A stretch of DNA of 64,000 nucleotides from Cryptomeria japonica (GCF_030272615.1 NC_081407.1:439113230-439177229); one strand, 5' to 3'. Positions 1 to 12,655 are shown, numbered from the stretch's first letter. Numbers and translations: made by a program. Notes: generated from the sequence alone by a model not told the origin.

Positions 1-887
1 CACATGGGCTTAAACTCTTCTTTATCAGCCCCTTATCTAGCAACTCCTGCACATGTTTTGCTATTTTCTCATTTTGAGTAGGTGTCATTTTGTAAGCATC
101 TTTATTTGCAAGGTAACTTCGGGTATGAGGTCTATCTAATGGTTCACATCTCTGTATGGGGGTAGAGCATCTGGTATCTCATTTACAACAATGTCCTTGT
201 ACCAGGCCAGCAAGGTCTTCACTTCTTGAGGCACTACCAGTTTGGGTTCAGTCTTTGCCTCTTCTTTTGGTTTCACTATAATGGCACATCCTTGATTCCC
301 TTCTTGTTTCAATACCTTTAGGAACTCTTTCCCACTAAGAAACATGACACTTGAACCTACATGTCTTTCCTCTTCTTGAATAACCAAAGGATCCATTTGG
401 AACTTCCTTCCTTCCTTGGTGATATCATAAGATTTCTTCTCCCCATCATGTATGGCTTTGACATCATATTGCCAAAGATGTCAAAGAAACAAATGGCATG
501 CATCCATGGGTAGTATATCACATAGTACTATCTCCTTATACTCTCCAATTTCAAAGTCTACCCAAGCTTTCTCATCAACTAATGCATGTTGTCCTTTACT
601 CAACCATGATACCTTATAGGGATTGGTGTGTGGTAACCTTTTCACCTTGAGTTTGTCTACCATCTCAATTGCTACAATGTTCTCTGTAGACCCTGAATCC
701 ACTATGACCTTACAAATCTTACCATAGGATCTGCAAGTGGTTTAAAAAGTGTCTTTCTTTGAGTAGGTTCTTTGGCCTGCGGTACCTTCAACGAGGTTCT
801 TCTTAGCATCAGATTCTCTCCATCTAAAACTGGTCCAACTTTTATGATTGGTGAGGTAACACTTTGATTGTCTTCCTCTTGCACCAA
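1..887 (-). pseudogene. protease and start of reverse transcriptase, left-edge element
   Basis: The stretch 702-481 contains DSGSTENIVA, the active-site signature of a retropepsin-type aspartic protease of Ty3/gypsy elements. Further left, a linker with LPPYRDVNH leads into a block (about 112-1) reading AYKMTPTQNEKIAKHVQELL and then DKGLIKKSLSP. These are the N-terminal motifs of gypsy reverse transcriptase. The catalytic YxDD part lies beyond the window. It is a fossil copy, not expected to make protein. Confidence 0.8.
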
Positions 888-904
888 TTAAGTTCTCCTT
901 TCAC

Positions 905-1942
905 CTACATAAGAACTTGAAGTCTTTTCAGGACACCGGTTCATTGTGTGGCCCACTTGATGACAATGAAAGAATTTACCAGTGAAGACTATGGGTCCTT
1001 TTCCTTGTGTGCCAAATCTACCTCTAAAGTTGTTTCTTCCTCTAGAGTTGCCTCCAAACTAACCATTCTTGCTGAAGTTATCCCCACTATTTTTAGCTTG
1101 ATTGCCTTCTTCATTCTTGCCATAGTTATGACCCCTTCCAAAGGTGCCTCTTCCTCTGAATCCTTTACCACCTCTGCCTCTTTGATTGAACTCACTTTTC
1201 CTCTTGATCTTGTCCTCTGTTCTTAAGGACAACTAAAAACACTTATGGGTTGTCTCAGGTGCCAACATGTTGATTTCATCTTGAATGTTTTGTCTTAGGC
1301 CATTTAGGTATCTTGCTACCTTTCTCTTAGAGTTAGTTTGTTTAACTCCTTTATATAGGCACTCACATCCATTTCTCTTTGCTTCAAACTCATCAACTTC
1401 TTGTGGATCTGCACCTCATAGTCTAGAGGTAGGAATTGAGTTTTGATTCTGATCTTCATTCTCTCCTAGGAGTTGATCTTCTTTCTCTTGGTTTGTTCCC
1501 TTTATTCTTGCATCATGTTCCACCACACTAGAGTTGATCCTTTCAACTTTGTCTTAGCCAAATTGACCCTCTTTTCTTCTACAACCTCCTTGTATTTAAA
1601 ATGATTGTTCAAAGCTTCTATCCAATCCAATAGCTCTTCTCCATTTAGGATTCCACTATAGACCGGCAAACCATCTACGCTATCTTTGTTGAGTTATTTA
1701 AGGGCATCCAAGAATATTTTCTGATCTTTCTCCAATTCCTTCTTTTCTATCACCACTCCTATCACATTTGCATCTTCATCATCAATTTCATCACCCCACT
1801 CTGTGATCTTGCCCTTACCTTTCTTGGTGTCTTGCTCCCGGGATTCACTAAGAATGTCTTGGACCAAATTCCTAATGGCCTCTTGACTCATTGCCTTAGG
1901 TGGCATGTTGCTGGCTTCTGACTCTACTTCTTGTTCTGACAT
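905..1942 (-). pseudogene. gag region of the left-edge Ty3/gypsy element
   Basis: The opening 82 residues from 1942 are charged and acidic and start with an ATG a short distance after the PBS-like site, as gag does. Near 960-905 the minus strand reads HCHQVGHTMNRC followed by PEK, which resembles the zinc knuckle at the end of plant Ty3/gypsy gag. A basic, glycine- and arginine-rich stretch precedes it. The region is not open throughout and is a fossil. Confidence 0.65.
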
Positions 1943-1964
1943 ACGACACTTTGTTCAAACAAGT

Positions 1965-1981
1965 GGCTCTGATACAAATCT
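1965..1981 (-). other. tRNA primer-binding site and LTR edge
   Basis: On the minus strand TGTATCAGAGCC sits a few bases after a sequence ending CTACATCA. It resembles the initiator-Met tRNA primer site (TGGTATCAGAGC) used by many plant retroelements. The CA fits an LTR end, so the element's 5' LTR should lie to the right, starting on the plus strand with TGATGTAGG at 1981. Confidence 0.6.
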
Positions 1982-3900
1982 GATGTAGGCTGGTTTAAGC
2001 TCTCCTACTAGGTTTGTTCACTCTTGATGTCTCCTTAGGTTGTCTCTTGAACCATCCAATGGTTCCACTCTTTCCAACCTTCCAAAGGTTGTAGGGCCCA
2101 CCCTTAATGACCTTCCTAAGGTCCTTAGAATAAGGTTACCTCCTCTTGTTTAGTGAGTGTCCAACACTCCTTATTAGAGACCTTCCTACTCAACACCTTA
2201 ACCAAGAGCCAACCCTCTCTACCATAGGATATTCATTACACATAACCAACACACTTAGGGATGAGTTTCCTTAGTTTTCCAACCCTATCCCTTCATTTAT
2301 GGACTTTGGTGTTTACCGGTTTCAAGCTTTAGGGCTGATCTGCTCTTTTAGGCCTTCTAGGAGACCTAGTTCAATTAGCCCTACCGATGAGGAATTTTAT
2401 AGTTATTTGACAGAAGTCCTAAACACCGGTATGAAATTTTTAAGTTTTCAGATACCCTTTTGGAATCTTCATACAATATCACAAAAATGGACATGGGTTT
2501 GGTTGCTAACCATCCTAACCCTTTTTAAGCCTAATTCCTCCTTTTTAGCCTACAAAATAGGGATTTGCTTGAATGTCTTCACTAGTCCGATTGCTCTAGG
2601 ATTCTGATGAGTGTTTCAGGTTTGTACATCCATGAATATGTAAAATCCAACCTTTCATTAATCCCATTCATCGTATTTACCCATCTAGGGCCTGTTGTCC
2701 ATAATCCTCAATGCTTGCCAACTCAACATGCCAAGCCTAGGGTATGGTGGAAAATCTGAAGTTGAGCCTTCACTGTCTTAAAACCAAAAATAAAACATTA
2801 TATACAAGGCCACCTAACATTCCATAAGGCTTTAGGACAGAAATCCACCATGGAATGCTAGGTAGGGGCCATAGAATCCTCAAAACCCTGGTTTGTAGGT
2901 CTTTAGGACCCGCCTGCAATAAAGATGACAAACATTTGCAATCTATGACACTTCAAAACTTCAAACCACCATCAAATGAAAGATATGTCTCTTCTCTAAC
3001 AATTCATGCCTTGGTCTGGGCTTGGAAATCCGTACAAACCATACAAATCCAATTAAACTCAACTATACTCGCTGAAAACACAAAATTTGAAAGACTAAAC
3101 TTGCTCTCCTTGTTTCAATTCTTCAACCAACTATTCTCATTGATTTTCCCAAGCCTTATATCGGTCTTGGGTTGGTTACAAATGCCTTTAACTAAATAAG
3201 ACAACCAACTAGCCATTGGTGTGAGAAAGTGCAAATGTTGCAAAGTTGCTATGAGCAACTTTTGCAACTTTGACAACTTTTTGCATACATGAGCAACTTT
3301 TCTCAAATCCAACCTAGGTCACTTCCAAATGATCCAAATGACCTTATAAACCTCTAAACAACAACAAACCAATCTGTTCTAACTCAATAACAACTTATTC
3401 TACCAAGTTCTCTATCTGGCACCCTTAAGAGCCCATATGCCAAAATTGGACAATCAGTAACTCCTAGGGTCCTTACAAACATTGAGCACTCATTCAAAAA
3501 CTTATTGACCTTATTAAAAACCAAAACAACATAATTCCAGTCTCCTGGAATCTACACAACAAAATTGTCTTTATGCTCCTGCACCACATGGCTTCAAACT
3601 TCATTTTGTCCATGCCATGAGGGCTCAGGCAATCCTTCCTGTTTGGCAAGGGGGGTGGTGCTTTTGTTGTTGTCTTCCCTAAACCATTAGAGGTGAGAAC
3701 ATCGGAGGCCCCATGGTTGGGTGAACTCCTAGTAGGATTTTGTCCACCTAAAGAGATGTTTCAGTGCCCTTTCTTTTTCATGTCCTTATTTTTCCCATTG
3801 TCATCTCTGCAAACATTGCCAAAATAAGCCATATTAGTCAGGAACAAGGAAAGGTAATGTACAAGAGAATGAAAGATGCATGAAACAAGAGTGTAGATGA
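1981..3900 (-). repeat. probable 5' LTR of the left-edge element; outer boundary unresolved
   Basis: Non-coding sequence directly outside the PBS must start as LTR. I could not find a matching outer CA end or a second LTR copy inside the window, so the right boundary is unknown and may be well short of 3900. A few open stretches (2299-2607, 2855-3199) have no recognisable protein features. Confidence 0.35.
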
Positions 3901-4690
3901 ACATGAAATGAACATGTTTGTGTTGCATTATTGCCTAAATTTTAGTATGTACAATTCTGAACTTGAGATGTTCAATGATCTAACAATTGGGGAGACACAA
4001 GGGTGGTATGTTACCTTGCAATTGGGAATGCATGTATTAAAAAACCGACTCCATCACTCACTATTCCTCCACTTGTTATTTTTTATCGACTTATTAAACA
4101 TCTTTTTCGTGAAATTTTTGTGTAGGTCTGATAATTTTATTTATTTCTATTGTTATTTTAAATTATTAATTCATTTCAAATTATGTGTTTAAAATACAGA
4201 CAATAAGAAAAGTATATTGAACTGCCATAAGTTACAACGGAAACAAGACATACTTGGTTGACAATTACAACAAACAAATTCGGCATAAACTTGGACAAAA
4301 GAAGACAGAAATTAAAAAAAAACATGGCAGTAAAATATATGAAAATAGATTATAATAACAAAGAAAAATTTGTGAAGTACCATAAGTTGTGAACAAATCT
4401 CTTCTGCACTATATTTCAAGGCAGATTATTAGGTTGCACCATAGTTTCCTGTGGAATGAATTAGAAGATCACAAATAATGAAACGATGCAAATATCATTG
4501 TTAAGAGATACACAAAAACATTCTTTAAGCAAATTTCAGCTTTCAAGTAGCTGAGATAGGATGCAAATAGTTTATGAAGAGTAATCTTCTAGTAGAGTAT
4601 CTAGCTATAAATATTTATGTCTAGTTTTTGAGCTTTCAAGCTTCTATTTTGAGGCCCAAAAGGGGCATACACATAGAAAAAATATACTAT
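3901..4690. other. AT-rich stretch with no recognised feature
   Basis: A 94-codon open stretch (3908-4192) is hydrophobic and T-rich with no motif I recognise. I see no RNA gene or clear repeat boundary here. Confidence 0.4.
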
Positions 4691-7464
4691 CACCTCCACT
4701 ATCTCATTTGTGCAATGGAGTTGACACCACAATAGAACATTTTATTCTTCTTCTCATTCTTATGTAAGTCAGGAGGGGTGATGCCAATTGATCGTAGCCT
4801 CGCACTTGTTCGTTTGATCGCAAGATTGGATTTAACGTCTTGATTTTCTAGCTCGATAGTTTCGACAACTTCAATGTACCACATATAAATGACATCATAT
4901 GACTACCACCTATTTCGTTGCATTTGAAAAAGATAAATGATGGCATGAGAAAACAGAGGAAAGGATCTTGCAATCTTACCACAGATGGGGGACAGACAAG
5001 GTCTTTGATATCCCACACCTCCCACAAGTTTAGGGAGTTTGATAAGATGTTAGAGAAGGCATGTAGATAAGGTAGTGATGCATTTCCATCAAAGACATCC
5101 ACGATTCAAACTTTAGCATAACCTCATTGGAGCAGTTTGTTGTGACATAGGACACCCCTCCCAACCCCATCAACAATGCCTTTCCCAACCACTTCCCCAT
5201 TGATTCGTAGCTGGACTTCATCTCCAATAGCAAAAGTGTGAACATCTTCATCAACACACCCTTCTTTGTCTTGCACAATTTCCTATAGTAGTAATGTGTG
5301 CATGTGGATACATAAAAAAGATTTTTGTATAGCTGATCATCAACATAAGAAAATCAATTCATGTCAATACAATAGAACAATAGCGAAATAGATGGTTGTC
5401 CCACATTATCCCCATCATGGTCTGCATTTGTACAACCATTATCATTTCTCGTGGACTATTTCTTACCATCCACACTTCCTTATATGGCAGTATGTTGCAA
5501 AACAGGGCACATTGTATAGGAGTGTAAATACAGAATAAACCCACATTAACGATAATATAACATTATGTGTCATATAACACTGCATGTATTACATGTTCAT
5601 CTTTGCTTGTATCATCCAACATCTGCCCCAATTTAGGAGACTATCTTGCATTCTTCTAGTCTCTACATGCACTCAAGTTTTGATTTATCATCTCCTTCAA
5701 CTTCTTCATCAAAAGAGATGTTTGAGGTTTGTGACATAGTTTTTCTGGCAGACTACATATGGTGTCAGCCAGAACCCCAGACAACTGCATGCTCCCTCCA
5801 TGAACCCCATTACAATCAGTCTACCATAACAAGGATGAAATAATCAACATAGTAGAATATAGAGTGCAAATAATAGTATGCAATGCAAACACATATCTGA
5901 ACAAACAGTCACCTTTGATGTCAAATATGTGCTCTCATCTGAAGTCACCCTTTTTTATGTGGTAGCCATCAACTTTTTATGCCTCTCCGACGAACGGGAT
6001 GCACGCTCATTGACTCACACATTTGTTACAGGCATAGCATCCCATGCCATATTCACTTTGCCATCCCCTCTACTATTATAAATAACCTACCCAACAGCCT
6101 AGCATAGCTCAACTATGCGTACTTTCAAAGATTACATTGAATTTAATAAAGTGTACAACAAAACAATCACTAGGAATTACCTCATTTCCAAAATTCTTTC
6201 TTTCCAGTAACTCTAAAACCTTCTTCCTTCTCTCCTCCCTCAATGGACTGTTGTTGTACACCTGCATTGCTTCTTTTATCTCTTCCTTCCCTTCGATAGG
6301 AAGCTCATCATATGTTTTCTTCCCATAATTTTCACACACCCGATCAGTGACATGATTTTTTTGCATGTTATATCGTATAGTCATATGGTATTTTATATCA
6401 ACCAACCACTTGTTCATATACCTCAGTGTTGTCTCGACACAGTGTTGGCTGCGTTTTGCTACCCTGTGGTGCACAACCGTGTCTTAGGCCCTCCAATAAA
6501 GGGAAGTGGTGCATTGAGAATCTATGCACGTTCAGCCTCTCCAGATCCCAAAATCTATGGCCTCCTTTATAGGAACATTCACCAAACAGACAAAAATAGA
6601 AAAACCTACCATTCACATATTCTCTTTTGTGGTTGGATTGTTTCTACACACACCGTATAAGGGAAAACCATCATGTTCATTTTTGTGGAATAAAGAATTA
6701 TAAAGATGATACAAAATATAATAACAAATAGTACACCTCCTCATTACTGGCCCCTCATTGTCCCTGTTTGTAAGCACCGACACCATCACCCTACCCTTCA
6801 GTATCCTCCTCAGTGCTTGCCTTGTTATCGCTACAAACATCCTCTTTTTCACTATCACCACCTTCAACAAAAGTATACTCACTTGTCGACGGGCTCATCT
6901 TCCCCACCAACAGACACATTATCATGTTGATGTTAAATAAAAAAGCAGACATCATCAGTGCTTTTATGTCCATAAACTAGTCTACATTTCCACTTGTGAG
7001 GCCCAACTTCTGGTAATGACAACACACATAGGTGGGAAAAAATTATAATATAGTGAGAGAAATGATTACCAATATGGTTGTGCAGTCACTTTCAAGACCA
7101 CTTGTCGATGGCTTCAAAATTGAAGGCCCAACTAGCGCCTACTTCATATTTGAGGCCCATCTCCCTCCTGAGTAAAGAAATTGGAGCTCCCAATCTAAAG
7201 CGTTAAACAATGACAAAATCAAAATCAAGAAAAACTACAAGTTGTATCATCCATTGAATCTATTGTGCTTACAAGCAAGCAACTCTCATATGGCACAATG
7301 AACCGAACAATGTGTCTAATTCTTGGTGTGTCATCTGGTTCAGACTTAGCTAAACCAAGATGAAGAGCTTCTTTGAACATTTTTTTGAACACATATGACA
7401 TCTTTGATCTGAAAAAAGAACGAAGATCCAATTGATATCGAAAGGCACTATAAATTGTAGACAC
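4690..7464 (-). pseudogene. possible transposase-like remnants
   Basis: Several minus-strand blocks look formerly coding. At about 5290-4950 the reading includes FAIGDEVQLRINGEVVGKG, then GIVDGVGRGVL, then DVFDGNASLPYLH and LNLWEVWDI. The pattern of a 'VV-K-G' segment, then 'LPYPH', then a short hydrophobic stretch resembles C-terminal parts of plant En/Spm-type (CACTA) accessory transposases, but I cannot confirm it. At 6474-6109 a 121-residue basic and acidic block (KKTYDELPIEGKEEIKEAM) is open. At 6973-6791 there is an acidic Ser/Glu/Asp-rich block. Stops and frame changes separate them. Alternatives are a captured host gene fragment or chance. Confidence 0.3.
6440..6630 (+). repeat. dispersed repeat family, copy 1
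   Basis: This stretch is about 75-80% identical by eye, over its central ~110 bases, to 16160-16308 on the same strand. It also shares shorter similarity with 38873-38945 on the opposite strand. In the plus frame copies 1 and 2 both read about 40 similar residues around IYA-S-SPDPK-YG and RNIHQ-DKN. Family not recognised. Confidence 0.6.
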
Positions 7465-7730
7465 CTAAAATTGTCTTGTTTAATTAAATAAATAAAATAT
7501 TTATTTAATTATTTTATCCTAAGTCTTATATTAATTAAATAATTTTTTATTTATTTAATTAAATCGTTTATCCTCTTCTAAGGCTTTCTTCATTTAAATA
7601 AATATATTCATTTATTTAAATTGTTCTTTTCCCTAAATTAAATAAATATATTATTTATTTAATTGCTCCCACTTCCTCTATTAATTAAATATTTATTTAT
7701 TTAATTAATTAATTCATTAGCTTCTTGTGT
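7465..7730. repeat. AT-rich repeats of an ATTTATTTAATTAA-type motif
   Basis: At least five short blocks combine TTAATTAAATAA and its complement with TTTATTTAATT, separated by C-rich pieces such as CCTAAGTC. The blocks are self-complementary and could fold back. From 7731 to 8037 I see nothing further. Confidence 0.55.
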
Positions 7731-8037
7731 ATGTGCTTTTGAGAGCATCATTTTTTTAACACAAAATCTTGGCTGATAGAAGTGCAATGGAGTAGATTTT
7801 AGAGCATGCATGTGTGTTTTACTTAGTTTATTTGGCTTTGCATGGTGTGTGTTTTGTAGGTACTCTATTAAGGATGTTGAAATAAGTCTAAATCTTGTCT
7901 CATAAGATTTCAGATATATTTTTCTCTATTCACATCAATAACACTGCACGTTCAAGATGAAGGTCACAATGACAAAAGGATCGGTTATTCACACATTGTG
8001 ATATGAGGTCTGTGAGTGGTTGTGTTATATACAACAC

Positions 8038-9189
8038 TGTAGTGTCATAAAATTGTGCCTCCTGTGATTTTAACCACATTTTAGGTCCTCACCTCGGCAA
8101 TGACATCTTCTTCCCCAACCAAGACCTATTTCTGCATTTTCACCCCTTGCCCCCTTCCCATTTGAGCCCTGAGATAGCCTCAGGACCCTGTCTGGGCCCC
8201 AAGATAGGGCAGGACAGGGGTGTGGCTCCCTTGTCCCACCCTCTTAGGGTGGCCCCAAGATAGGTCCCCCCGACCCCATCTGTACTTCGGGATCCTAAAT
8301 CTCCCTGATGCCAACCTTTTATGAGATGAATTAATCTTCAAGAGGCATGTATAAAAGGGATTTGGTTTTCTCATTTTCATAAGGAAGAATGGGAGGCAAA
8401 ACTCAAGTGAAGGAATGATAAGTAAGCATAGGCAAAGATATACATCATCAAGCATTCAAGCATTCAAGCATTCAAGTATTCTTCATTCATCCATTGGAGC
8501 CACATTACAACATTCATTTGTAGGCATGTGTGTGTGTTGGGATTTTGTCATGTTACATGCCATTCCATAACACTTGCAATTACATTCAAGAAGCAAAACA
8601 ATCATCATCGACAAATTGTAGATCTACAAGGTATACATTTTCATTGTTTACATTCAAGCATTTGCAATTACTTTCTTTCAAGGTTGATTTCTCAAACAGG
8701 GTTTGACTGAGGAAAACCCCTATCCACAACCCTTCTTCCCCTCTTTTTTGTGTGTAGGTTGCAGGTGCGCAATTGTAATTGCAGGTTTGGGCTTCATTTG
8801 TAGAGACGTAAGAACCCTTTTCATTTTGTGGATTTTGTGGATGATCATGTACATTCCCGCCACGGTCCTAATGACTTTTCTCCAAATTTGCAGGGCAAAT
8901 CCGTATCAGTCTAATTAGCTTAGATCCGAAGTTATAGTGCGATCTCGAACTGTCTCTCTCTTTTCCGCATAGTCAAGAAGTCAACTTTCTCATTTATAAA
9001 AGAGGGTAAATCACACTTCAACCCTTGCAATCCACTTAGAATTCACATCCTTATCTCTCTTGGATTTGGATCTAGTGGATTCAAGCCCCTCTTTTGAATG
9101 TAAAGTATCTCCCAAGTAAAAATCATCCTAGTGGCTTCCTTTCTCTCTCCCAGGTGGGGACTCACTAGGGTTCAATTTTCCACTTTACA
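8038..9189 (+). repeat. 5' LTR of the non-autonomous element
   Basis: Begins TGTAGTGTC and ends CTTTACA. A TATA-like box (TATAAAAGG) lies at about 8350. A short ATTCAAGC tandem lies at about 8450-8480. It matches 13366-14533 throughout. Confidence 0.85.
8350..8358 (+). promoter_or_regulatory. TATA-like box in the 5' LTR
   Basis: TATAAAAGG, conserved in the other LTR near 13678, is the likely promoter core for element transcription, about 310 bases into the LTR. Confidence 0.5.
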
Positions 9190-9192
9190 TTT

Positions 9193-9208
9193 TGGTGAAC
9201 CCGACATC
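9193..9208 (+). other. primer-binding-site-like sequence
   Basis: TGGTGAACCCGACATC starts three bases after the LTR end. The leading TGG pairs with a tRNA CCA end. It is not the common initiator-Met type and I have not assigned the tRNA. Confidence 0.55.
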
Positions 9209-9890
9209 TTACACATTAATTCTGATTTCTCAATATTAGATCTAAATAATTACAATTTGAATTTCAAATTTTCATTTCCAAGTTTGATCTTTTTGTAAAT
9301 TTTAGAGGTTAATTGCATAAAAACCCTAATTTTTTATTTTGAGAAAATTAAGCTTGTGAAGTGTAAAATTTTAATTACTTGTTTCAGATCTGATTTCTAT
9401 TTCAAAATTGCAATTCAAATATGTCTGTTTATTCTTAAAATTCAGTGGTTAAATCATCAAACCCTAATTTTTAAGATTCTTCTATTTTTGACCTTTGACT
9501 GCAAATTTGACCGATCTAGACATCTCCAAATCAGTTGTTTTTTTGGATTCCACAATAATATCATAATACCTATCATCCTTGAAAATTTTGAAAAAAGTTG
9601 ACCGGACAATGTGCACTTTCGCCACGGTCCTCAACTTTTTCCAAAATTTTAGGAGATGGAATTGAATGTGTTTTTCTGCTTAAATCCAGAAAATTGGCGT
9701 ACTTTATCAATTTTAACACCGTCTAAGGTCGAACAAAAATTGAAATTTCACAAATTAAAATTAAAATTTCAAATTTGCAGTTCAAATTCCATTTTCCCTC
9801 CTTTATTAAATTTTCTATGCATGTATGGGGTGAAAATTATTCTTGTTTGATCATCAATGAATATGGAGTTCTTATCTTATTTTTCTAATT

Positions 9891-10699
9891 GAATTTCAAG
9901 TTACATTAAGGATATTCATGATGTTCCCTTTCATGTATATGGTGATAATTTAGTTATCCCTTTCATTCATAGTTATGATTTACCCTCTCCCAACATTAAT
10001 CTCATTAATGAGGGCACATTAGTGCAAAAAGGGAATATGGACACTTCTTTCAAAGATCTCCCTCCTAAAGATGAATCTTTGGAGAATTGTGTTCCTTCTT
10101 CTCCTAAAAAGTACCTCCCTCATAAGGACTATTTGGTGCAAGAGGATGATATTATGACTACTTATCCTAGTGATACCATACCTTATTTTCATGATCTTCC
10201 CTCTAAAGATGAAGCATTAATTACATATGATAGTCCTTTTTCTAATGAGTATCTTGAACATAAAGGTACCTTAGAACAAGAGGATGATATTATTTCTCAT
10301 CATAATGCTATCTCTCCCAAAAATCAAGAGCCTAACAAAAATATCAATTCCATTCATGTTCCTAGGAAACCAAGAATTATTCCTGATTATCATGTTGTGC
10401 CTTACACATATACTAATGAGGTAATTGATGAGAACATAAGTGAAGCATCATATGCTTTCTTTGTTCCTACAATCCTCTCTTCAATTCTCTCAAATACCCC
10501 ATCTCCTCCCAAAGAAGTTCCTAAAGAAGAACTCTTAAAGGATGATTGGGGGTCCTTAGATTTCACTCCTACCTTGTCTAAAAAGTCTAAGGTGACTAAA
10601 TTTTATATTCCAAATTTTTCTCTTAACACAAATCTTGAAATTAATTGGGCTTCTTTAAATTTCAATCCCATTCCCCCTAAGAGTGAACCTTCTTTTTAA
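9891..10699 (+). CDS. acidic ORF of the non-autonomous LTR element, gag position
   Basis: The first ATG in frame is at 10022 (225 codons to the stop), but the frame is open from about 9891. It sits where gag would be. The protein is rich in Pro, Asp, Glu, Lys and Ser and has no membrane segment. It contains an internal repeat of about 45 residues: DLPPKDES at about residues 12-19 with QEDDI at 40-44, then DLPSKDEA at about 57-64 with QEDDI at 85-89. I do not recognise a gag capsid fold, so a structural role is inferred only from position and the following zinc-knuckle-like ORF. It is element-derived and not a host gene. Confidence 0.5.
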
Positions 10700-10768
10700 C
10701 ATACACATGGATGCAATGGACAAATTCTTGAATGTGAGGGACAAAGTCATAAGAAATCACACTTTCCT

Positions 10769-11002
10769 TTGTCCACATCTTCTTCTCCATTGTCTTGTAA
10801 ATCCACACCTTCTCATTCCAATTTTGAATTACAAAAAGAACATGTGTTGCCCAATCTTCTAAATTCCAACTTAATATTTCTTCTTTGTCCTAAACGAAGA
10901 AGAAAACATAAACAACATTCTCTGATTTCTTCTTTTTGTAAATATCATCAAACCCATGGTCATTCTACTAATGAGTGTCAATCTTTGAAAACACAAATAT
11001 AA
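10769..11002 (+). CDS. zinc-knuckle-like ORF of the non-autonomous element
   Basis: An open stretch of 77 codons ends in CKYHQTHGHSTNECQSLK. This Cys/His pattern resembles the knuckle of plant Ty3/gypsy gag proteins (compare the same spacing at about 23720 in the Tat element). A basic run KRRRKHK comes just before it. It lies about 70 bases after the acidic ORF in another frame. Likely a nucleic-acid-binding remnant of gag. Confidence 0.5.
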   Translation: MSTSSSPLSCKSTPSHSNFELQKEHVLPNLLNSNLIFLLCPKRRRKHKQHSLISSFCKYHQTHGHSTNECQSLKTQI

Positions 11003-11199
11003 CATTTTATTGTTTTAGGCATGCTAAAATAACATCTGATAATGAATGGCATATTCATCGTGATCATTTAAAATAACATTCAAGTTCCTATTATGTTGCT
11101 CCTAACTATGTGACATAGTTAGCCTACCTATTGGGGGCTCCTTGTCATTCGTGGTGGTACAATTTCAGGTGCAATCATACTTAGTGAGAAACGTAATAG

Positions 11200-11790
11200 T
11201 CTATTTGTTTTTGCTTCTATGTTTGAGGGGAAAGAATATTTATTTTCCTCTTTCTAAGGTTTCACTATTTTCTTCATGGAGTACATTATTCATAAACTTG
11301 ATGTCCTTTCTTGCATGGAGCATTCCTTCATGCGAGCGTATGTCTGTTCTGTGAGTGGGATCTTTTCCTTGCTTGAAATGGTACGTCTATTATGAACAAT
11401 CTCTCCTTAGAGAACCTTTGTGAACCTTCTTCTTCTTTCTCTCTCTTTTCAAATTCCCTCTTCTATTGCATTATTCATAAACTTGATGTCCTTTCTGGCA
11501 TGGAGTAATCCTTCATATGAGCATGTCTGTTATGTGAGTGGGATCTTCTCCTTGCTTGAAACGGTATGTCTATTATGAATAATCTATATTTTAGAGAAAT
11601 TTTGTGAACCTTCTTCTTCTTCTTTATCTCTCTTTAAAAATTACCTCTTCTATTGTGTTATTCATAACTTGATGTCCTTTCTTTAATGGAGTTATCCTTC
11701 ATGCGAGCGCATGTCTGTTCCTTGGTTAGGATGTATTCCTTTCTTGAAACAGTATGTCTTTTATGAGTAATATCTCTCTAGAAGTTGTGT
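11200..11790 (+). repeat. tandem repeat, unit ~185 bp, about 3 copies
   Basis: TTATTCATAAACTTGATGTC recurs near 11286, 11471 and 11659, followed each time by a similar GGAG-ATCCTTCAT-GAGC block and TATGTCT(G/A)TT. A fourth, weaker piece follows near 11760-11900. Confidence 0.75.
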
Positions 11791-12320
11791 AATTCTTCTC
11801 ATTGTCCTACACTTTGGGGGAAATGATCTCTCTCCCTCTCTCTTTCTCTAAGGATCCACTTTTCCCTATTGTGTGGATGGTGTGAGCTTTATTACTTGAT
11901 GTCATTCCTTGTGTGAAATTGTTGGTTGTTCACTCAAGGGTTCTCTCTTATACAAAGATCACCTAAGAATAGGAGGAAGTATTGTATTCTTTTTCTCTTC
12001 TTTTTTTGTTCTAGAAGATGTTATATTTGTCTAAGATAACTCCTCTTGGGGGTAGATGTATTTTTGAACAAAGATCTCTTCTCCTCCAAGGATCACCTTT
12101 ACACTTACAACAAGATATCTCTTTTCAACTATCTTATCCTTGCTTCAAGCGTATTCCCTCTCTTGCTTGGATTTATGACATTGTTGCATAACAAATATCT
12201 TCTTTGTGATGAAGGTATGTATCCTTCTTCTTATTTCCTTAAGACATCAACATTAGCCTATGTTGACATATTAAGGGGGGGCACCCACACTGCTCCTTTG
12301 TACTATACTTCTCTTATGCA

Positions 12321-12655
12321 TTGTACAGTGAGACATTCTTGGAACCAGAAGGAAGCCTCTTAGAGCAAGGTATCATCACTTTTCTTGTATAGTGGGACAT
12401 TCTTGGAACCATAGGGTGGCCTCTTAGAGAAAGGTTTCATCACTTTTCTTGTACAGTGAGACATTCTTGGAACCAGAGGGAAGCCTCTTAGAGAAAGATG
12501 TCATCACTTTTCTCTTGTATAGTCGGTCATTCTCGAGTGGGTCATTCTCAGAACCAGAGCATAGCCTCTTAGAGTGAGATGACACCACATTTTGCAGGGT
12601 GATTATTCTCGGAACCAGAGCACAGACTCTTAGAGCGAGATATCACACCTTTCTT
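12321..12655 (+). repeat. tandem repeat, unit ~62-70 bp, about 5 copies
   Basis: Each unit contains GACATTCTTGGAACCAGA or a variant, then AGCCTCTTAGAG, then ATCACTTTTC. Copies drift in length to the right. Further small repeats around CATGGATCACC occur at 12776-12960. Confidence 0.8.

Larger units (their letters stand above)
1..1980 (-). mobile_element. Ty3/gypsy LTR retrotransposon, internal region (off left edge)
   Basis: On the minus strand the order is gag (about 1942 down to 900), protease (702-481) and the linker plus first part of reverse transcriptase (396 down to 1), which leaves the window. A PBS-like site and LTR edge lie just right of gag. The gag-PR-RT order and RT wording are typical of Ty3/gypsy, probably a chromovirus. 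The integrase end lies outside the window, so the lineage cannot be fixed. The copy looks broken, with several interruptions over 2 kb, and appears to be an old fossil. Confidence 0.85.

Noticed and set aside
8528-8918. Open stretches at 8528-8918 and 13813-14239 that look like a repeated gene
   Set aside because: They are the same positions in the two LTRs of the non-autonomous element.
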